A stretch of 45,661 nucleotides of DNA, from positions 1 through 45,661 of the forward strand of contig ML986860.1 of the NCBI GenBank assembly GCA_010094045.1, written 5' to 3'. Below the pieces are notes generated by a model. The model had not been told where the DNA came from, did no database searches, and saw nothing but the letters and a program-made list of their open reading frames with translations. A program made the translations under genes and the position numbers. This document shows positions 12,366 to 25,150 of the stretch, in pieces. The DNA is from Lojkania enalia (lineage: Eukaryota > Ascomycota > Dothideomycetes > Pleosporales). The first letter of the stretch is position 1, and every line of letters starts with the position of its first letter.

Positions 12366-14162
12366 GTATTACAAATACTACGTACGAACTATAATAAATC
12401 TACAATACAACCTTCTATTAATTTAACAAGAAGGTAGAATTAAGCTTACCTTACAGGCGTATAAATTAGGCTAGTTTAAAAGCGTGTAACGCGCTACTAT
12501 AGCTTTTAATATATAATATTAACAACTCTCTACTCAACTTTACGGAATCGCGTTTCACTCTTATATATAACTAAATCACTAGAAGCTTATAGTAACCAAA
12601 GAATAAATAATCGTATAATATATTCTTAACCTTAATTTACAAGAATTTACGCCCCAGCTATATAAGGTAGTAGATATAGCAGATAAACTATTAGGCGTAT
12701 ATAGTAGAATACTTATAGGAAAGAATTGGTCTAAACAATTTATAGCGCGTATAAACGAGCTTAAAATAGTCTTTAATTAAGTAAAGGATTGCTAAAGAAT
12801 AAAATAAGAGAATTTAGAGGTTATTAATATATAGTTTAAGCTTATATAAAATACAATTACAAAATATAGTATATATAATAATAATATCTACAATTTTAAT
12901 AAGATAGGCTTTTAGATAGGTATTATTAATATTATAAAGGTTGTTACAGGTTTAAAATATTATATAAGGCCTACTCTTATATAGCTAGATAATCGCGAGT
13001 AGGTTATAGTTATTTAGAGTATTTATACTACTATATATACAACTCTACTATTTATTATCTATAAAAGACGCGTCTATATCTCTATATAGTATAAAGAAGC
13101 AGGTATACTATACGATTGGAAAATTTTAGTCTTTAAGAACGGCTGGACAAATAATACGCTTAGTCTTAAGTAGCTAAAATACTTTAATAAGTATATAAAG
13201 ATGCGTTAGGTAGGATCGTATAGGCTACTTATTTTAGACGGCTATAAAAACTACCTTAACCAGAAATTTAAAGATTACTACCTTATATAAAAGATCCTAA
13301 CGCTTTATATACCTTCTTATTTATCGTATATACTTTAGCCTCTTAATATAGTTTACTTCTTACTATTAAAGCTGAAATATTTATAGTATATATAAGACTT
13401 AGCGCGCTAATACGTCTACTATATTAATAAAGAAAGCTTCCTTCCAGCCTTTAAGGACGCGTTTTTTAATATATTTACGTATGAGAACTATTGAAAGGCC
13501 TTTAAAATAATAGGAATTGTTCTTCTAAACGTGTAGGTTATATTAGATTACCTTAATATATAACTATATACTCTACTAGAACTACTTCTATAAGAAGACT
13601 CTTAGTAGTTTAAAACTCTAAGTAATATATATAAATTTAGGTTATAATAAATACTTATACGAAAGTTCTTTATACAATTACTAAAAGAGGCGTAAGAAGG
13701 ATTCTTACAGCTTATAAAAGGTACTAAGTTAATGCTATATTAGAATGCGCTTCTTTAAGCTTATAACTCTAAGCTTAAAAGGTAATTTGAAGAAGTAACT
13801 AAGCGTAAAACATATAAAAGAAAGTATATTTAGTATAATAGTATAGTATTATATAGTAAGGGATCTTTATACATAGCTGCTAAAGTATCTATAAGCTCTC
13901 AGCCCTTTAAGAAAACTCATGGTGCTAATACTTAAGAAAGGGTTTAACTAGCTTAACGCTACTATAGTAACTGTAGTAAGACTAGATATAACGCTCGTAC
14001 ATGCTAAAAGGATAGTAGGGAAAATTCTAAATTAGATAAAAATATATTATATATAGAATCTCTTATTAGTATTAAGTAAATTAACTTTTTATATATAGTA
14101 TTTATTGCGCTAAGAAAAAGTGGCCGCTTTAATAGTTTAGCTGCTTTAATAGTAGAATACGT
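12314..14162 (+). mobile_element. Complete but RIP-killed pogo/Fot1-type DNA transposon
   Basis: A 1,849-bp element with inverted repeats and TA on both sides (12,312-12,313 and 14,163-14,164), as expected for Tc1/mariner-superfamily insertion. It starts ACGTATTCTACTATTAAAG. The + frame encodes a pogo/Fot1-type transposase: NGWTNNTLSLK-stop-LKYFNKYTK (about 13,140-13,200), LLILDGYKNYL (about 13,220-13,255, including the catalytic Asp), IPSYLSYIL-PLNIVYF (about 13,305-13,360) and the GIVLLNVQV-LDYL segment (about 13,510-13,560). A Cys-His tail reading NCSKTRYNARTC occurs at about 13,970-14,010. Stops replace Gln and Trp codons through the frame. It is the best-preserved element of the block and defines the ends of its family. 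Confidence 0.88.
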
Positions 14163-14164
14163 TA
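14111..14164 (-). repeat. Right terminal inverted repeat of the pogo/Fot1-type element (with TA)
   Basis: Reverse complement partner of 12,312-12,365. It ends with TA at 14,163-14,164, the putative duplicated target. Confidence 0.9.
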
Positions 14165-14165
14165 A

Positions 14166-14600
14166 TTAAATTATATTTTAAGGCTATTTATTTACTTAAT
14201 AAAATTTCTAGACTATTTCTAGCTAACCTATCTAGTATTATACTTAGTAAGTAGTTTATCTACTATATCTTATATAGTATTTAAAGAGAGTATAAATTCT
14301 CGCGAATCTAGATTAAATATATATATAATAATAGCCTCCTCTTTTAGTTTAATAAGCTTCTTTAAATTTAGCTTACAATTATATTATATAGTAATTCCGT
14401 TGTATTGTTAACGTATTATTTTTTAGGAGATATTATATATAGAAGTAGTATATCTTTTACTTTAAAGTTACTTATTATTAATAGCTAAGATAACTAGAGA
14501 GATATCTACTTTATTATAACTAGATTAGGTATTTATAGGTTAAACTATTATTATTAGAAGGTAGAGTATTATATAAAGTTAGTAAGGCGGCGCGCTCGCT
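14166..14600 (-). mobile_element. N-terminal fragment of a pogo/Fot1-type transposase
   Basis: On the minus strand, about 14,390-14,250 reads EEAIIIYIFNLDSREF-LSLNTI, the pogo/CENP-B helix-turn-helix start also seen at 6,060-6,180 and 4,080-4,230. No catalytic core follows, so this is a fragment next to, and probably cut by, the element 12,314-14,162. Confidence 0.6.
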
Positions 14601-15410
14601 TACCCAGTACGCTTACTTATTACTTATATTAGTATATCTTATATTTCTAGTTAATAGACGTAGTTTTTTAACTTTTATTAGAACTAGCTAGTTCTAATAA
14701 TATTTATATTATATAGGTTTTTATAGAAGCTAGGTCTATACTACTATATAGGCTAGTAGAATTAGTAAAACCTTTTTCTATTATAGTTATAATAAGTCGG
14801 TTATATTCTAGCTAGCAGTTAATAGCTATTGCTAGTAGCTGGTTTAGATATTATAATAAGGGTAGTATAAGTATAGAGGTATTATGGTATTACTATAATA
14901 TACTACTACTAGTAGCTAGTTATCTCTAAGAGTTAAAAATACTAACTAATACTATTAAACTAGAGTCTTAAATAATACTAATTTAAAACTATATTACTAG
15001 ATATTAGAATAGCTTACCTACTATAATTAATAATTTTCTTAATTTACTTACTAAAGGTACTATATAGATAGCTTATTTATATATACTATTCTAGTATTAG
15101 ATTAGTTAGCTTTAAAAAGTAAATAAAACTCTATTATAATATAAAAAGCGATTAAAAAAGGATCTATAAAAGTAAGATAATCTTATTAAAGCTAAAGCTA
15201 CTAAGATAGCTGCTTAAAAAGAGGTAGATAAATAGTTAGAGGATAAAGTATATATAGGTAGAAAGTATAGAAAAGTAAGTATACTATACTAGAAGTACTA
15301 CAGCTACTATAGTAAGTCTAGATATAATATTAGAACTTATATAGTAGTAGATAAATAGTATATCTATCCCCTATTAAATTATTATAGTAATATCTACTAG
15401 TATTATTATA
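14601..15410 (+). mobile_element. C-terminal fragment of another pogo-type transposase family
   Basis: About 15,110-15,360 on the + strand reads KKRLKKDL, then AKATKIAA-KEVDK-LEDKVYIGRKYRKV, then a tail ending KSRYNIRTY. This matches the charged coiled segment and cysteine knuckle (KRRRAKKTRL...QKDVDEQL...GRKRRKV...CGKTGHNARTC) at the end of many fungal pogo-type transposases, with the cysteines mutated to tyrosine (G-to-A). Upstream DNA to 14,601 is probably the same element but is not readable. Confidence 0.6.
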
Positions 15411-15469
15411 ATATATGCCTCTAAATATAGAGATAGCTAATAAGGTAGATAACTTACTTAAGTAGATAA

Positions 15470-16222
15470 CTTACTTATAAAATACGTTACGTAATTATAT
15501 TAACTATATTATAAAACTTAAGTTCTTTCTAGCCTTTAAAATTGTATTTAATATATTAGTTATAAAGGATAATATCTATATAAGCTTTTAAGGAGCTGGC
15601 CTAGTCCTATTTAATCTAGAAGTAGTACTTTTAAAGCTTAGTATAAAGCTTCGTATACTAGTACTACTAGTATAAGATAATACTCTATAGGAAGTAAAAA
15701 TACTAATACGTATAAGTTAGAAACTTAATTAATATTAATTTATAATTAGATTAAAAGGGATAAATACTCTTTATAAGCTTCAATTATTAAGAGGCTAAAT
15801 CGGTTTAAGAAAGGCTCTATAGTAGCGATATATTAGATCGCGTTAATACGCGATGAAATTGTTAGCCTTTAAAAAGTAAATAAAGTAGCAACAAACGTAG
15901 GCGGTAGGAAGGAGGCGGATTTAAGCGCAAGCGACTATAATAAAAGCGTAAAGAGAGATGATTATTGCCGAAAAAGGATAATAAGAAGGAAATTCGGGCT
16001 ATAATACGCCAATTTAGGGTGCGATTAGGTAAGAGCAGACAGCGTAAAGCTTGCTAAAGCCGCTATAGTAAGACTGGGCATAATTCTCGTATATGCTAGA
16101 AAGATGTAGAGATTACTATAGAATAATCACATAAGTTGTAAACTGTTATATTACTTAGTTGCTAAGCTATACGTATAGAAGGGTTAAAGAAGTTAATAGG
16201 GTGGACTATTCGCTTGTAAGGT
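15470..16222 (+). mobile_element. C-terminal half of a pogo/Fot1-type element related to 4,620-6,451
   Basis: About 15,500-15,760 reads LSFKIVFN-like residues, DNIYISF-GAGLVLFNLEVVLLKL and RILVLLV, the segment following the DDE core. About 16,050-16,110 reads YSKTGHNSRIC, the C-terminal Cys-His knuckle. The stretch 15,780-16,222 matches 4,620-5,070 on the opposite strand base by base, except for transitions, through the inverted-repeat end (AATAGGGTGGACTATTCGCT). The N-terminal half is missing. It forms the right end of the transposon block and is less mutated than its relatives. Confidence 0.75.
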
Positions 16223-16330
16223 ACGTTAGGGTAATAGGTAAGTATTAAACTACATTAAAAGTATATGTATAGATTTTATTCACTAAGTTTAACGCGCCTA
16301 TTATAGTACCTGCTATAAAATCCCGGATAG

Positions 16331-19300
16331 GTTGTCTTTGCAAGTTGGTCCCTGCATATACGAGGTGTTATTATAATTGCCTACATTAACGCATCGTTAT
16401 ATTATTCGATGATAAGAGGAAATTGTATACTTAATATCTACGAAGAATGGAGTTTATATATACTATATAATATCCAGTGGCGCAATATCAAGGCTCTTCC
16501 TCGATAGACATCATACCTTATATGACTTTATAGTTTGAAGGTTGTAGAGTTAGGGATAGGGGCGAGAATGGTGAAAAAACTGCCTATTCAACATTCAATT
16601 TAGATTCTAAAACTATAGGAGACGGTATTACTAGATTGGCTGTGCATTAATTTCCTGGCTACCTCTTTCTGCTTCAGAATCTCTAGCACATGATAGATAT
16701 GAGTCGAATTAAATGCCTGCCCACTATCGATTCTACTATTTGATGCACTTGATTCGATTAGCAATTAACATCTGCTCGATATCCTCGTTTTGCTAATATT
16801 TCTATACGCTTCTATGCTAATCTTCTCATATACACTCGTCAACTGAGAGCTCCACCTTGCATCTTTAGCGTTAGTCCGTATCTACGTCTAGTAATCATTC
16901 TCGGGTTATCGCAGCCTGGAACAGAAACATAGCCGCAAGTTTCTCTTTAACGAATAGTGGATTTAAGAGAATGTACTGCGTCCTGTCGTAGGGTACGGAT
17001 AGAAGAATGGGCCTGGGCATTAATCTGCAACTTGATCTTCCGCTGCGCACGCTTGTGAGACTTGTTGGCTAATTTGGAGCGCCCGTTCCCGCGTTGCTGT
17101 GCCGTTAACTTCGTTATTCAGAAATCTTTTGGTGGGACTTGAAATCGGTCCCACGCACTCCATCCTAGCTTCCATGTACTTAGGGTGTAGGACTCCCTAA
17201 GCACACCCACAATCATTACAATTCATAAGGTAACCACACGTAGGCTGGATGTGGTTGGTGTACAAATGCAATGTCCCCTAGTTCTGTGAACCCCGCAAAG
17301 CCAATGACCGAAGATTGCACATCACCAATCGGAGTAGATACGCCCTGTGGCCCTTGATGAAAATAGTAGAGTAGATAGACTGGGAGAACGGCTTAGAGGA
17401 GAGAGCAACGGGAGTTCGAAACTCGGGTCGCAGGTTCGACTAGGCGGGACGAAACAAGACCGAGAGGCAGTAGGACTTAGAAAAGAGAGGGTCTGCCTGA
17501 TGTCTAAAAACTATGCCTCCAGACTGCTGTGTTTCAGGGATGGCTACGCAGCTTCCACGGCAGATTATAGGCTGGCTCGCGTGATATAAGCCAGTGGAGA
17601 AGCTGTGTGCTCGCTAGGCGTTAACATATGAAGAGCACTCAATGTAAAGAAACCTTCGGCTCTAAGTCTACAGCAAAGGGAGGTTTAATTGGTCTGGCGT
17701 ACTTTCAGCAATTATAGATGCCCCTTGCTAGCAGTGGGATGCAAAAGATCCAACACGGATTGCATGATTCCTGTTAAATAAAAAACTAAGAAATGGGGAT
17801 TATAGAGGGTTCAGACGACTGAACGAGCTGCCTAAGCCAGGCAAGCCGTCCAGATAGTGGGTTGTTCGCACAGTCTGGATGTAGGGAAAACTACTAATAA
17901 AGCACTGCAGCATTGCAGGAATTAAGGGGGCAAGCGTGTCTCCACGTTTCCTACTATACCTTAACACTCTTTTCAGTTAAGTGGTATTTTGTCCCGCTGT
18001 CTCTCCATCCAGCTAGGCTTGTGAATGCAGCCCCGTAACTAAAGTACCGTCGCAGCCGGTTCGCGGCTCTGTCGCCAAGCTTTGCTGCTGCCTTGCTCCC
18101 TTCAAATAGCAAAATCAACATTACCATCAAACGCCATTTCCCCAGCTCTTCTACAACAGGTAACTCCTACATCAGCGTTGAACTCCTTATTTTCATGCAA
18201 CTTTGTGCTGGCAACAAGCCCCCATGCTATCTCTGATATCTCTCCGCAATCATTTTTTCTATTTCTGAGGGACTTCGCGAAATTTCGCATTTTGCCGCAA
18301 ACTCACCTCCGCGCCTCACCCGACCCGATCGCTCTGGGCCGGCTCGCAATAGAGAGCGGCGACGTGGAAAGGCCTTGAAGCGACTTCTTTTCATCTACAT
18401 ATGGCTGTGCAACACTGCATGAATGTTTCGGGCGCCTCCGGTGACGGAGGTGTTCCGCTCCTCGCCCAAAGAATAGAGAGGACGATCGTGGTGTTGGCAA
18501 CGCCTTCACGGTAAATGATAAAGACATTTGCGGGCTGCTGAAGAACGGGAACCGCTACGAACTGAAAAATGGCTTCGCCCGGACTCTTGCATTGAGCAGA
18601 CGGAATCAGGGCTGGAATGGACAAGTTCAAAATGCCTGTGTGTTATCCGACACAGGGATTGGGGGAAGTTATGCCCTTTGTCTACAACATTGGTAACATT
18701 GAGACATAGTGGACCGACGAACAATGGTACACAGCCAAGATTCAGCCTCCAATCCTCAATTCAAAGGACGCTTCCCAGCCTCCAAATGTTATGGTATGAC
18801 CATCTTTCGACTAAAGCGTTAGTACAAGGGGAAAAAGGTGCAACAAAATTTCGAATCTGGTGTTTTGCAAGAGAGTCTACTCTACCAAATGCCTCCGCTC
18901 TCCCACTCTATCTCACGGGTCAGTGCATAAATAGATGAATGAGCGAGATCATAATCTACATAAATATTTACCATGGAATATCTGCCTCGTGGTCAAGTTC
19001 GGCCTTCGTCCGATACGTTCCGAGGACAGAAAGATAACAGTATTCCCGTTGGAGTAGCCCAATAAAGGTACCCGTTCGATGCTGCTTAGTGGGCTAGTCT
19101 TCAATCAGCACATGGGATGGGATCCTATCAGAGCAGGTGGAGTCGGTTGTAGATAGCGCATTCCGAATGCGACGTACGTGTCGAGTTGAAGACTCCCGGT
19201 GGCGTCGAGTGGACCATCCAGGCCTAAAAGGATGTATATTTCAACCACCACGTCCTTTGCACTTGATATAATATCGAAAAAGTCTACAATTCCACATAGA

Positions 19301-22300
19301 GAACGGCGAAGAGCAAGATGTTAAGCCGTCGGATAGTCTCTAGAACGGTATGCCTAACCCCTGAAGCGCTATAGCTTCTGTTTGGTGCTGTTCTACATCA
19401 CAAAGACAATAAATAATTTTAAGAATTTCCTCCTGTGCTATTAATGAGAAGAACTCCACTCAGCTCCGGACTGGAGTCGCGGAGCTGAGAAGGCAGAGCA
19501 GCTACTGTCGCGTATCAGGCAACATCAATTGCTGAGGCAAATATTGACGTATTGAAGGAGGGTAAGTGGCTTGCCTCGCTAGAAGCTGGCAATGGCGGGA
19601 CTATATAGGCCTGAAAACAGACCAACTATAATAGGATAGTAGAAACATGTGACAATATAAATACGTGCTAGCCGCGCGAGAAATAGACGCAGCAATACAA
19701 AACAACGTCTGCATTCCAAGGAATAGATGTGTCAACGGACAAGCAACGTCTGAATCAGGAGAAATAAGTATAGCAATAGATACAGATTTGAGCAATAGAC
19801 ACCGCGAATGTGGGGCCGTTAGTGGGGCCCGCGGTTAAGAAAGGTTAAAATCATCTTCGTTTATCAGTAGAGAAACTGCTGGTATGAAAATCCCCAATTA
19901 AATATGTTAGATATGCTGTCTCAGGATAAGACGTACAAGCCGAATATATTAATTCCCCGATAACACTCTCCGACCTCCATCCCCGTCATCTCCCAACATT
20001 TATCCTAAACACCGTCTGGCCCTATTTACTATACCCCTTCCCCATATAACTTAGCCTCGTCATAGGCTCGACGTGAGAGGAATACGAAACAGGCAGTGCA
20101 AAAGGGACTTCGAGAGTGGTCGCTGCTGGAGCCCCCCGTGGCGGAGGCAGCGGACTTGTTCGTAAGTCCGGCGGAGCAACATCGGTTTCCCCATGATCTG
20201 GTAATTAGCTGAGGATTCTCATGTGCACTTTCCAAGCAACATCGAACTGGAAAAGCTCCTTAATGTTGCATTGTCGTCTCTAGTTGCTGGTCGGCTATTA
20301 TCACAACTGCTGGTTTTAGCACCCAGCTTGCTGAGCCGACTCATCCAGAAGCTTGTCGATCCCCATAGATAACTAGCCAGGAGCTCTAGAAACGAGCCTC
20401 AAGATACCACTAAATTCCTGTCTTGTAATCTGTAGTTGTGCTGTAGAAGTGCCGGAACACTTGTACATGAGCTCTTTGCCATCGCTAGGTTAAAGAGTAC
20501 CATTGAGCGGGTCCACGTACCACCCGGACCTTCGTTTGCTATCAAAATATGAGAGCTGTATATATTTGGAGAAGCATTGCGCCAGATCCGTTGTAGGATT
20601 TACAATTTACTCCATCGTAGATGGTTCTAGGTCCCAGTGATGCACTCTATTTATTCTGGAGATAGTCACGCGCTTTTTGATCTTCGCACGCCTCGGACTC
20701 TTTTACTTTTCATTACTACTGCTGCTCTTTTTCTCATTAGACACACCACCTTTGATTTTGTACTTCTCTAACTGATAATTATCGGTCGAGCCTCTTACTA
20801 TCATGCTGTCGTTGTATTTTACCCCAATAGGAGCAATCTGAATTCCCTCTAAGGTAAACGTAAAGGGAATCCTGCCCAGTTAAAACTGATTGTAACGGAT
20901 ATAATAGCTAGATGAATCAAGTTTTTCTATAACAGCAATTGAATGGGCGTAACTTCCAAGCTCTCTAAAAAGGCGAACCCCGGAACGTTACCGCAGGTTG
21001 GAATGTTCTATAACATCTCACTTAATGGAATTTAATCGGATATTAGGGCACCTTTATAAGCGCGAGCGATCTGAAGGCTCAAGACCTTAAGAAATGGCCC
21101 TAAAGCCGTTAGGAACAACTTGAAGCTGTCTCGCAGGTTTGTAGTCTGGACCCCAGTATGGATAGTGTTACGCGAGCGTTCTAAGAAGAGCCAATCCATC
21201 TCATTAGTCATTATTCTAGTATAGCAATTTAGAGTATCTTACATACCTAAGAATCCTAAGGCTCGCGATCCCTTAAATTACCACATAGATCAAAAGCTGC
21301 TATCAGATGCAAGAGTGGCAGTTGTTGGGTTCATTGCCCCCGTCGCTAAAGTTGGGGGGGTGTTTGTCGAAATGTTACGCAACCGGCATTCGACTTTTAC
21401 AATCGTCAACACCCCACTTAAACTAAAGTGACTCCTAAAGCACCTAGAAGCTTTCTCCATAGATTCCTAAGTGCCCAAGGATCCAAGATCTAGCTCTTAG
21501 GGGAAAGAATACTCGTACTAGAGGATACAGTAGCGTGCCTGTAGGACCCGGCGATAGTTTAATTCTCGCCTAGGTGGCCCACAGCATCACTACGTCCTAG
21601 ATTCCGGCTTGCACACAAGAATAAGCCAAGCTAGGTAGAGTATAAACTAAAATAGATAAAGGAAATTAAAAGAGATAATTGGCTTTGATTGAAGCTAGGG
21701 TATTTCATTAGTAGTGAAGAAACAGTTTAAGGTTGGGTGAGTGGAATAACTCCAGGGCCTGAGGCCCTGCATGTGAGCTATGTTTCTGCGCCTACGAGGG
21801 CGATACTCCACCTATCAGGAACAAGTAAGTCAGCAGTAAAAGTGCTAAATATTCTTATTCTGTATATTTTAACTTTGAGTTATTAACTGAAGGCTTTTCG
21901 ATTTAGAAGAGTTGGCCTTAAAATTGAATCAAATTAAGATATCAATTTTCTGTCGTGCAAATAGCCCAGTACTCTAGTATTCAATTAATCAGGCCATAGC
22001 AAAGGTTAAATGAATTATAGGATTGCCTTTCGCTTAATTTCCTTCACCTATGCTCCCAGCGCCCTACTTCCTCGAAACAGGAACCGTGGAGTTTTCTAAT
22101 ACCCTTTTTCTTAAGAACAATAAATTATCTGCCTAATAGCACACAAATGAGGAACCTGCTCAACGCTAGCTTCTATAGTAGATTGAAGACGAAAATGGCA
22201 CACTGAAGAAATAGACGCGGAAGGTACGGAATTCTCTCGTCACCTTATTGACTCTACAGCACCTTTTACTAACCAAAGACTTGTCAAAGGACTTATCCCT

Positions 22301-22774
22301 CTAGCATGTACCTTGACCATGTGGACCCCAGCTAGCGAGCTCCAGCGTATTTCTCTCCACCACACCAAAGTCGTCGAAGTTCGCGTCCGCATACACAACT
22401 CCGTCGTCTTGCTGCCATGTCCAAGGACAACTCTCCGTCTTGCAAGTGCTTATTATAGTCATGACCTACCCTACTGAATCTTGACCCGTTAAGCAGCGCA
22501 AGCGCGTCATCGACCCCCAGCCGCGAACGATATCACTCGGTTCATCACGACGAAGGTAGGCAGCTACAAATAGCCCGTGAATATGGTACCGAACGCCCCT
22601 AAAGACCCCCTCCGGCGGCCCCATAGAATACAAACGTAGTAAAGAAATCGTAAAGCTTTGGGCGTAGAATGAGGTAGACGGAATGGATCAAGTCTCCCAA
22701 GATCCCGTGGTAGCATCCCAGGCTTGTAATACCCATAACTATATCCTGTCTACGGCATCACGTATCGTGTCTTA
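16331..22774. other. Gene-free stretch of ordinary composition
   Basis: Read in all frames, no frame gives a protein I recognise, and open frames are all short (136 codons at most) and not supported by splice-like joins. The composition is mixed and CpA/TpG are normal, so this is not heavily mutated transposon DNA. I see no tRNA, rRNA, telomeric repeat or large inverted repeat. It may hold decayed gene remains or promoter-like DNA that cannot be recognised by eye. Confidence 0.5.
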
Positions 22775-23085
22775 TAGCGAGAGGCCTGCTACGTCAAGGC
22801 CCAATCTACCCTTCAGGATCTAGGAAGGGACTCTGCACTTCTTGGCCATGCTTTCATCATTATCCATCGAGACGATAGAGCAGGGGAGTGCCATACCCAA
22901 GATGAAGCCCGATGCTTCCGAAATCCACAGATACAATTGGAGCGCTGGCAAGGGAGATTGTCTCGCAATCTCAAAATGACTATGGGGAGGACAATCTGGG
23001 AGAAGGAAGCTTTAGAGGCGCAGCGTAAGGCCCAGCTTAACATCACACCAGAGATTTGTAATTGCAGTGACGAAATCCTCTCGAA
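22775..23085 (+). pseudogene. Unidentified coding-like fragment
   Basis: The + frame stays open for about 100 codons between a TAG near 22,774 and a TGA near 23,085. It contains a charged stretch reading FIIIHRDDRAGECHTQDEAR and, further on, TMGRTIWEKEALEAQRKAQL. There is no ATG near the start of the open stretch and no start codon or splice site I trust, so this would be an internal exon or a remnant. I do not recognise the family. The antisense frame is also open but reads less like a protein. Confidence 0.2.
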
Positions 23086-23887
23086 TTGAAACCGAGCCTC
23101 GGCCAGTAAGTCTTGACTATTCTGCTAGTATACGATCCCGTGAGACATATCAATGTCTCGTAATTCATCTCGCGCGACGTGCTCACGAGTTGGGACCACG
23201 AATACATCGATTGCTGCTGCGGCCACTTTACAGCATGCAGTCCACGCCGTGAAGCATTCGTAGACTGCAATGGGCGCTGTTAAGTCTTAAATACACTGTG
23301 ATGGTTCCACGGGACAGGAGATGTCGTCGGAAGAAGATTTAGCGCCTCTTAGGAATAGGATAGCCATCCGTCAGCGCCGAGGCCAGTACACCGTCCAATC
23401 ACATCCCCTCGCACCCGCAGCTATCGAGTGGCCGAGAGCGCGAACAAGACCAGTGGCGCAGGTGCACAGCAACACGAACATAAAGCATCGCATCATCCTG
23501 ACCTGAATAATAGTTGCTTCCGGTACATAGTCATCAATAGTCACAGAAAATTTTCACCAGCATTGGTGACTCCGCAAGCCACTGTGAGCCATAATACGTC
23601 ACTCCTAGCGCCTGTTTCTCCCCATACAGCAGGACATGGGGATACCTACTTTTCCGCCCTTTGTGATCATAGGCCCTTCCACGGCTCTCAGCGCCGACTA
23701 TTGCGGGTTAGTTCAGTCGACCTGACCAGCCGAGTGCTTAACTCCACCAACCCGTTCCTAATCACCGGGAATAAAGCGACTAGGATCCCTTGGGCCCTTT
23801 TTGATTTTTCATGGCGCACTACAAATACTTTAAGAATAGCCCCTCCCTTCGACCCTTCGACGACCAGATCACAGACCGACAGACGCA
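23086..23887. other. Upstream region of the transporter pseudogene
   Basis: Non-coding as far as I can read. The last 200 bases are pyrimidine-rich on the + strand (CCCCTCCCTTCGACCCTTCG around 23,839-23,858), which is common before fungal start codons, and lead to an ATG in a good context (CGCAATGGC) at 23,888. Confidence 0.35.
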
Positions 23888-24313
23888 ATGGCTACCGCAA
23901 TCGCGCCACCAGACCCTCCCTCTATCCCATCAGAGGTACCGTCAGCGCGCTCGTCTGAGGACACGTCCCGCATTTTAGCGAATAAGGCGGAGAAGAGCGA
24001 TGACGGGCTCTCCACCCCTAGCGATCAATTTTCAGACCTAGAGAAGGGTCCCACTGGACCGCTAGAACAGCAGCAGCAACCGCGAACACTAGAGCAGATT
24101 GAATACTTGGTAGAATTCTATTGGCCCGGTGATCCTGCGAATCCTAAGAACTAGGACACGAGAAGGAGATGGGGCATCACCGCATCTATGGGCTCGTTGG
24201 TTTTCGCCGTCACGTTTGCGATCTTCATCTTCAGCGTTAATTCTGGATATGTAAGGGAAAAATTTGGCGCTAGCTAATTTACTGCGATGCTTGGAACATG
24301 TCTCTTCGTACTG

Positions 24314-24365
24314 GTTAGTCCTACGCGATTTTCAAGTGCTACGCTACGTACTGATCAAATTATAG
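24314..24365 (+). other. Intron 1 of the transporter pseudogene
   Basis: Starts GTTAGT and ends ATTATAG. Removing it joins CLFVL to GFVFDPIAFGP, the expected end of helix 2 and start of the next loop of MFS exporters, in phase 0. Confidence 0.75.
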
Positions 24366-24985
24366 GGCTTCGTCTTCGATCCTATCGCATTTGGTCCAAT
24401 GTCCGAGGTCATGGGCCGCCACTTTCCTCGCTTCTCAGGCTACATCCTCTTCGCCATATTTCAGATCCCTGTAGCCCTTACCCAAAATGTTGCGACCATA
24501 TGCGTCGGTCGATTTCTATCCGATTTTTTTGCGTCGGCGCCGCTTTCAGTCGTCAATGGCGCATTGGCCGATCTCTGGGACCCATTCCTCGAGCCTACAC
24601 CATCTGCATTTTCGTAGCTGGCGGCTTCGCAGGGCCCGTCACCGGACCAATTGCGGGAGGCTTCATTACTGAATCGCATCTCGGCTGGCGCTGGACATCC
24701 TGGATTACGCTCATAATGGCCGGCTTCTTGGGCAGCATCGGATACCTCATCATCCCTGAGACGTCCGCCGCGAGGATCCTCCAAAACCGCGCCGCCAAAC
24801 TGCGAAAGGAGACTGGAAACTAGGAATACCACGCTCAGGCCGACGAGCACAAGCTCACAGTCAACACGGTCGTAACCGTCTACCTCGTCCGCCCCTTCGT
24901 CATGTTAGTCTAGGAGCCTATCCTCGCGCTTGTCGCGGCCTACATGAGTTTCCTCTACGGCATCGTCTACCTCCTCTTCGAAGCT

Positions 24986-25150
24986 GTAAGCCTTCATCAT
25001 TACCCCATCCGGCCAGTACTACAAGCCCTACATGCTTTGTGATATCCCATAGTCCCCCCTTCATCTAGCGCATTTGATTGGCCCTGTCCATCAATCCTAA
25101 TTAGTAGCGCCATCTGAAGTAGGGTTACTAACATTGGATTCGTTTTATAG
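24986..25150 (+). other. Intron 2 of the transporter pseudogene
   Basis: Starts GTAAGC and ends TTTTATAG. Removing it joins YLLFEA to YSISPHEQRGWNLGV, matching the family's FFEAYP-VF-E-RGWN-G. At 165 bp it is long for a fungal intron and contains no long open frame. Confidence 0.7.

Larger units (their letters stand above)
1..16330. other. AT-rich RIP-mutated transposon block
   Basis: The whole block is made of TA-rich sequence in which CpA and TpG are rare while CpG, CpT and CpC survive. Bases 1-60, for example, are 16/60 G+C by hand count. Where old coding frames can be followed, their stops sit where related proteins have Gln or Trp, as expected when CAG, CAA and TGG become TAG or TAA. 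This is the known footprint of repeat-induced point mutation, which changes CpA to TpA in duplicated DNA. The change back to ordinary composition happens within a few tens of bases near 16,330, just past the end of a pogo-type element at about 16,222. No functional gene is expected inside. Confidence 0.93.

Noticed and set aside
1..16330. Centromere or mitochondrial insertion as the cause of the AT-rich composition
   Set aside because: Recognisable Gypsy, copia and pogo frames with CpA-to-TpA decay explain the composition; no mitochondrial gene is readable. A centromeric role cannot be tested from sequence alone.
17340..17590. 80-codon frame and a GGTTCGA B-box-like motif suggesting a tRNA or SINE
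   Set aside because: The frame starts with GTG, the T-arm stem does not pair properly, and no acceptor stem or A box is found at the right distance.
18082..18938. Several overlapping open frames of 60-136 codons on both strands
   Set aside because: None has protein-like composition, a family match or supporting splice sites, and they overlap each other in opposite directions.
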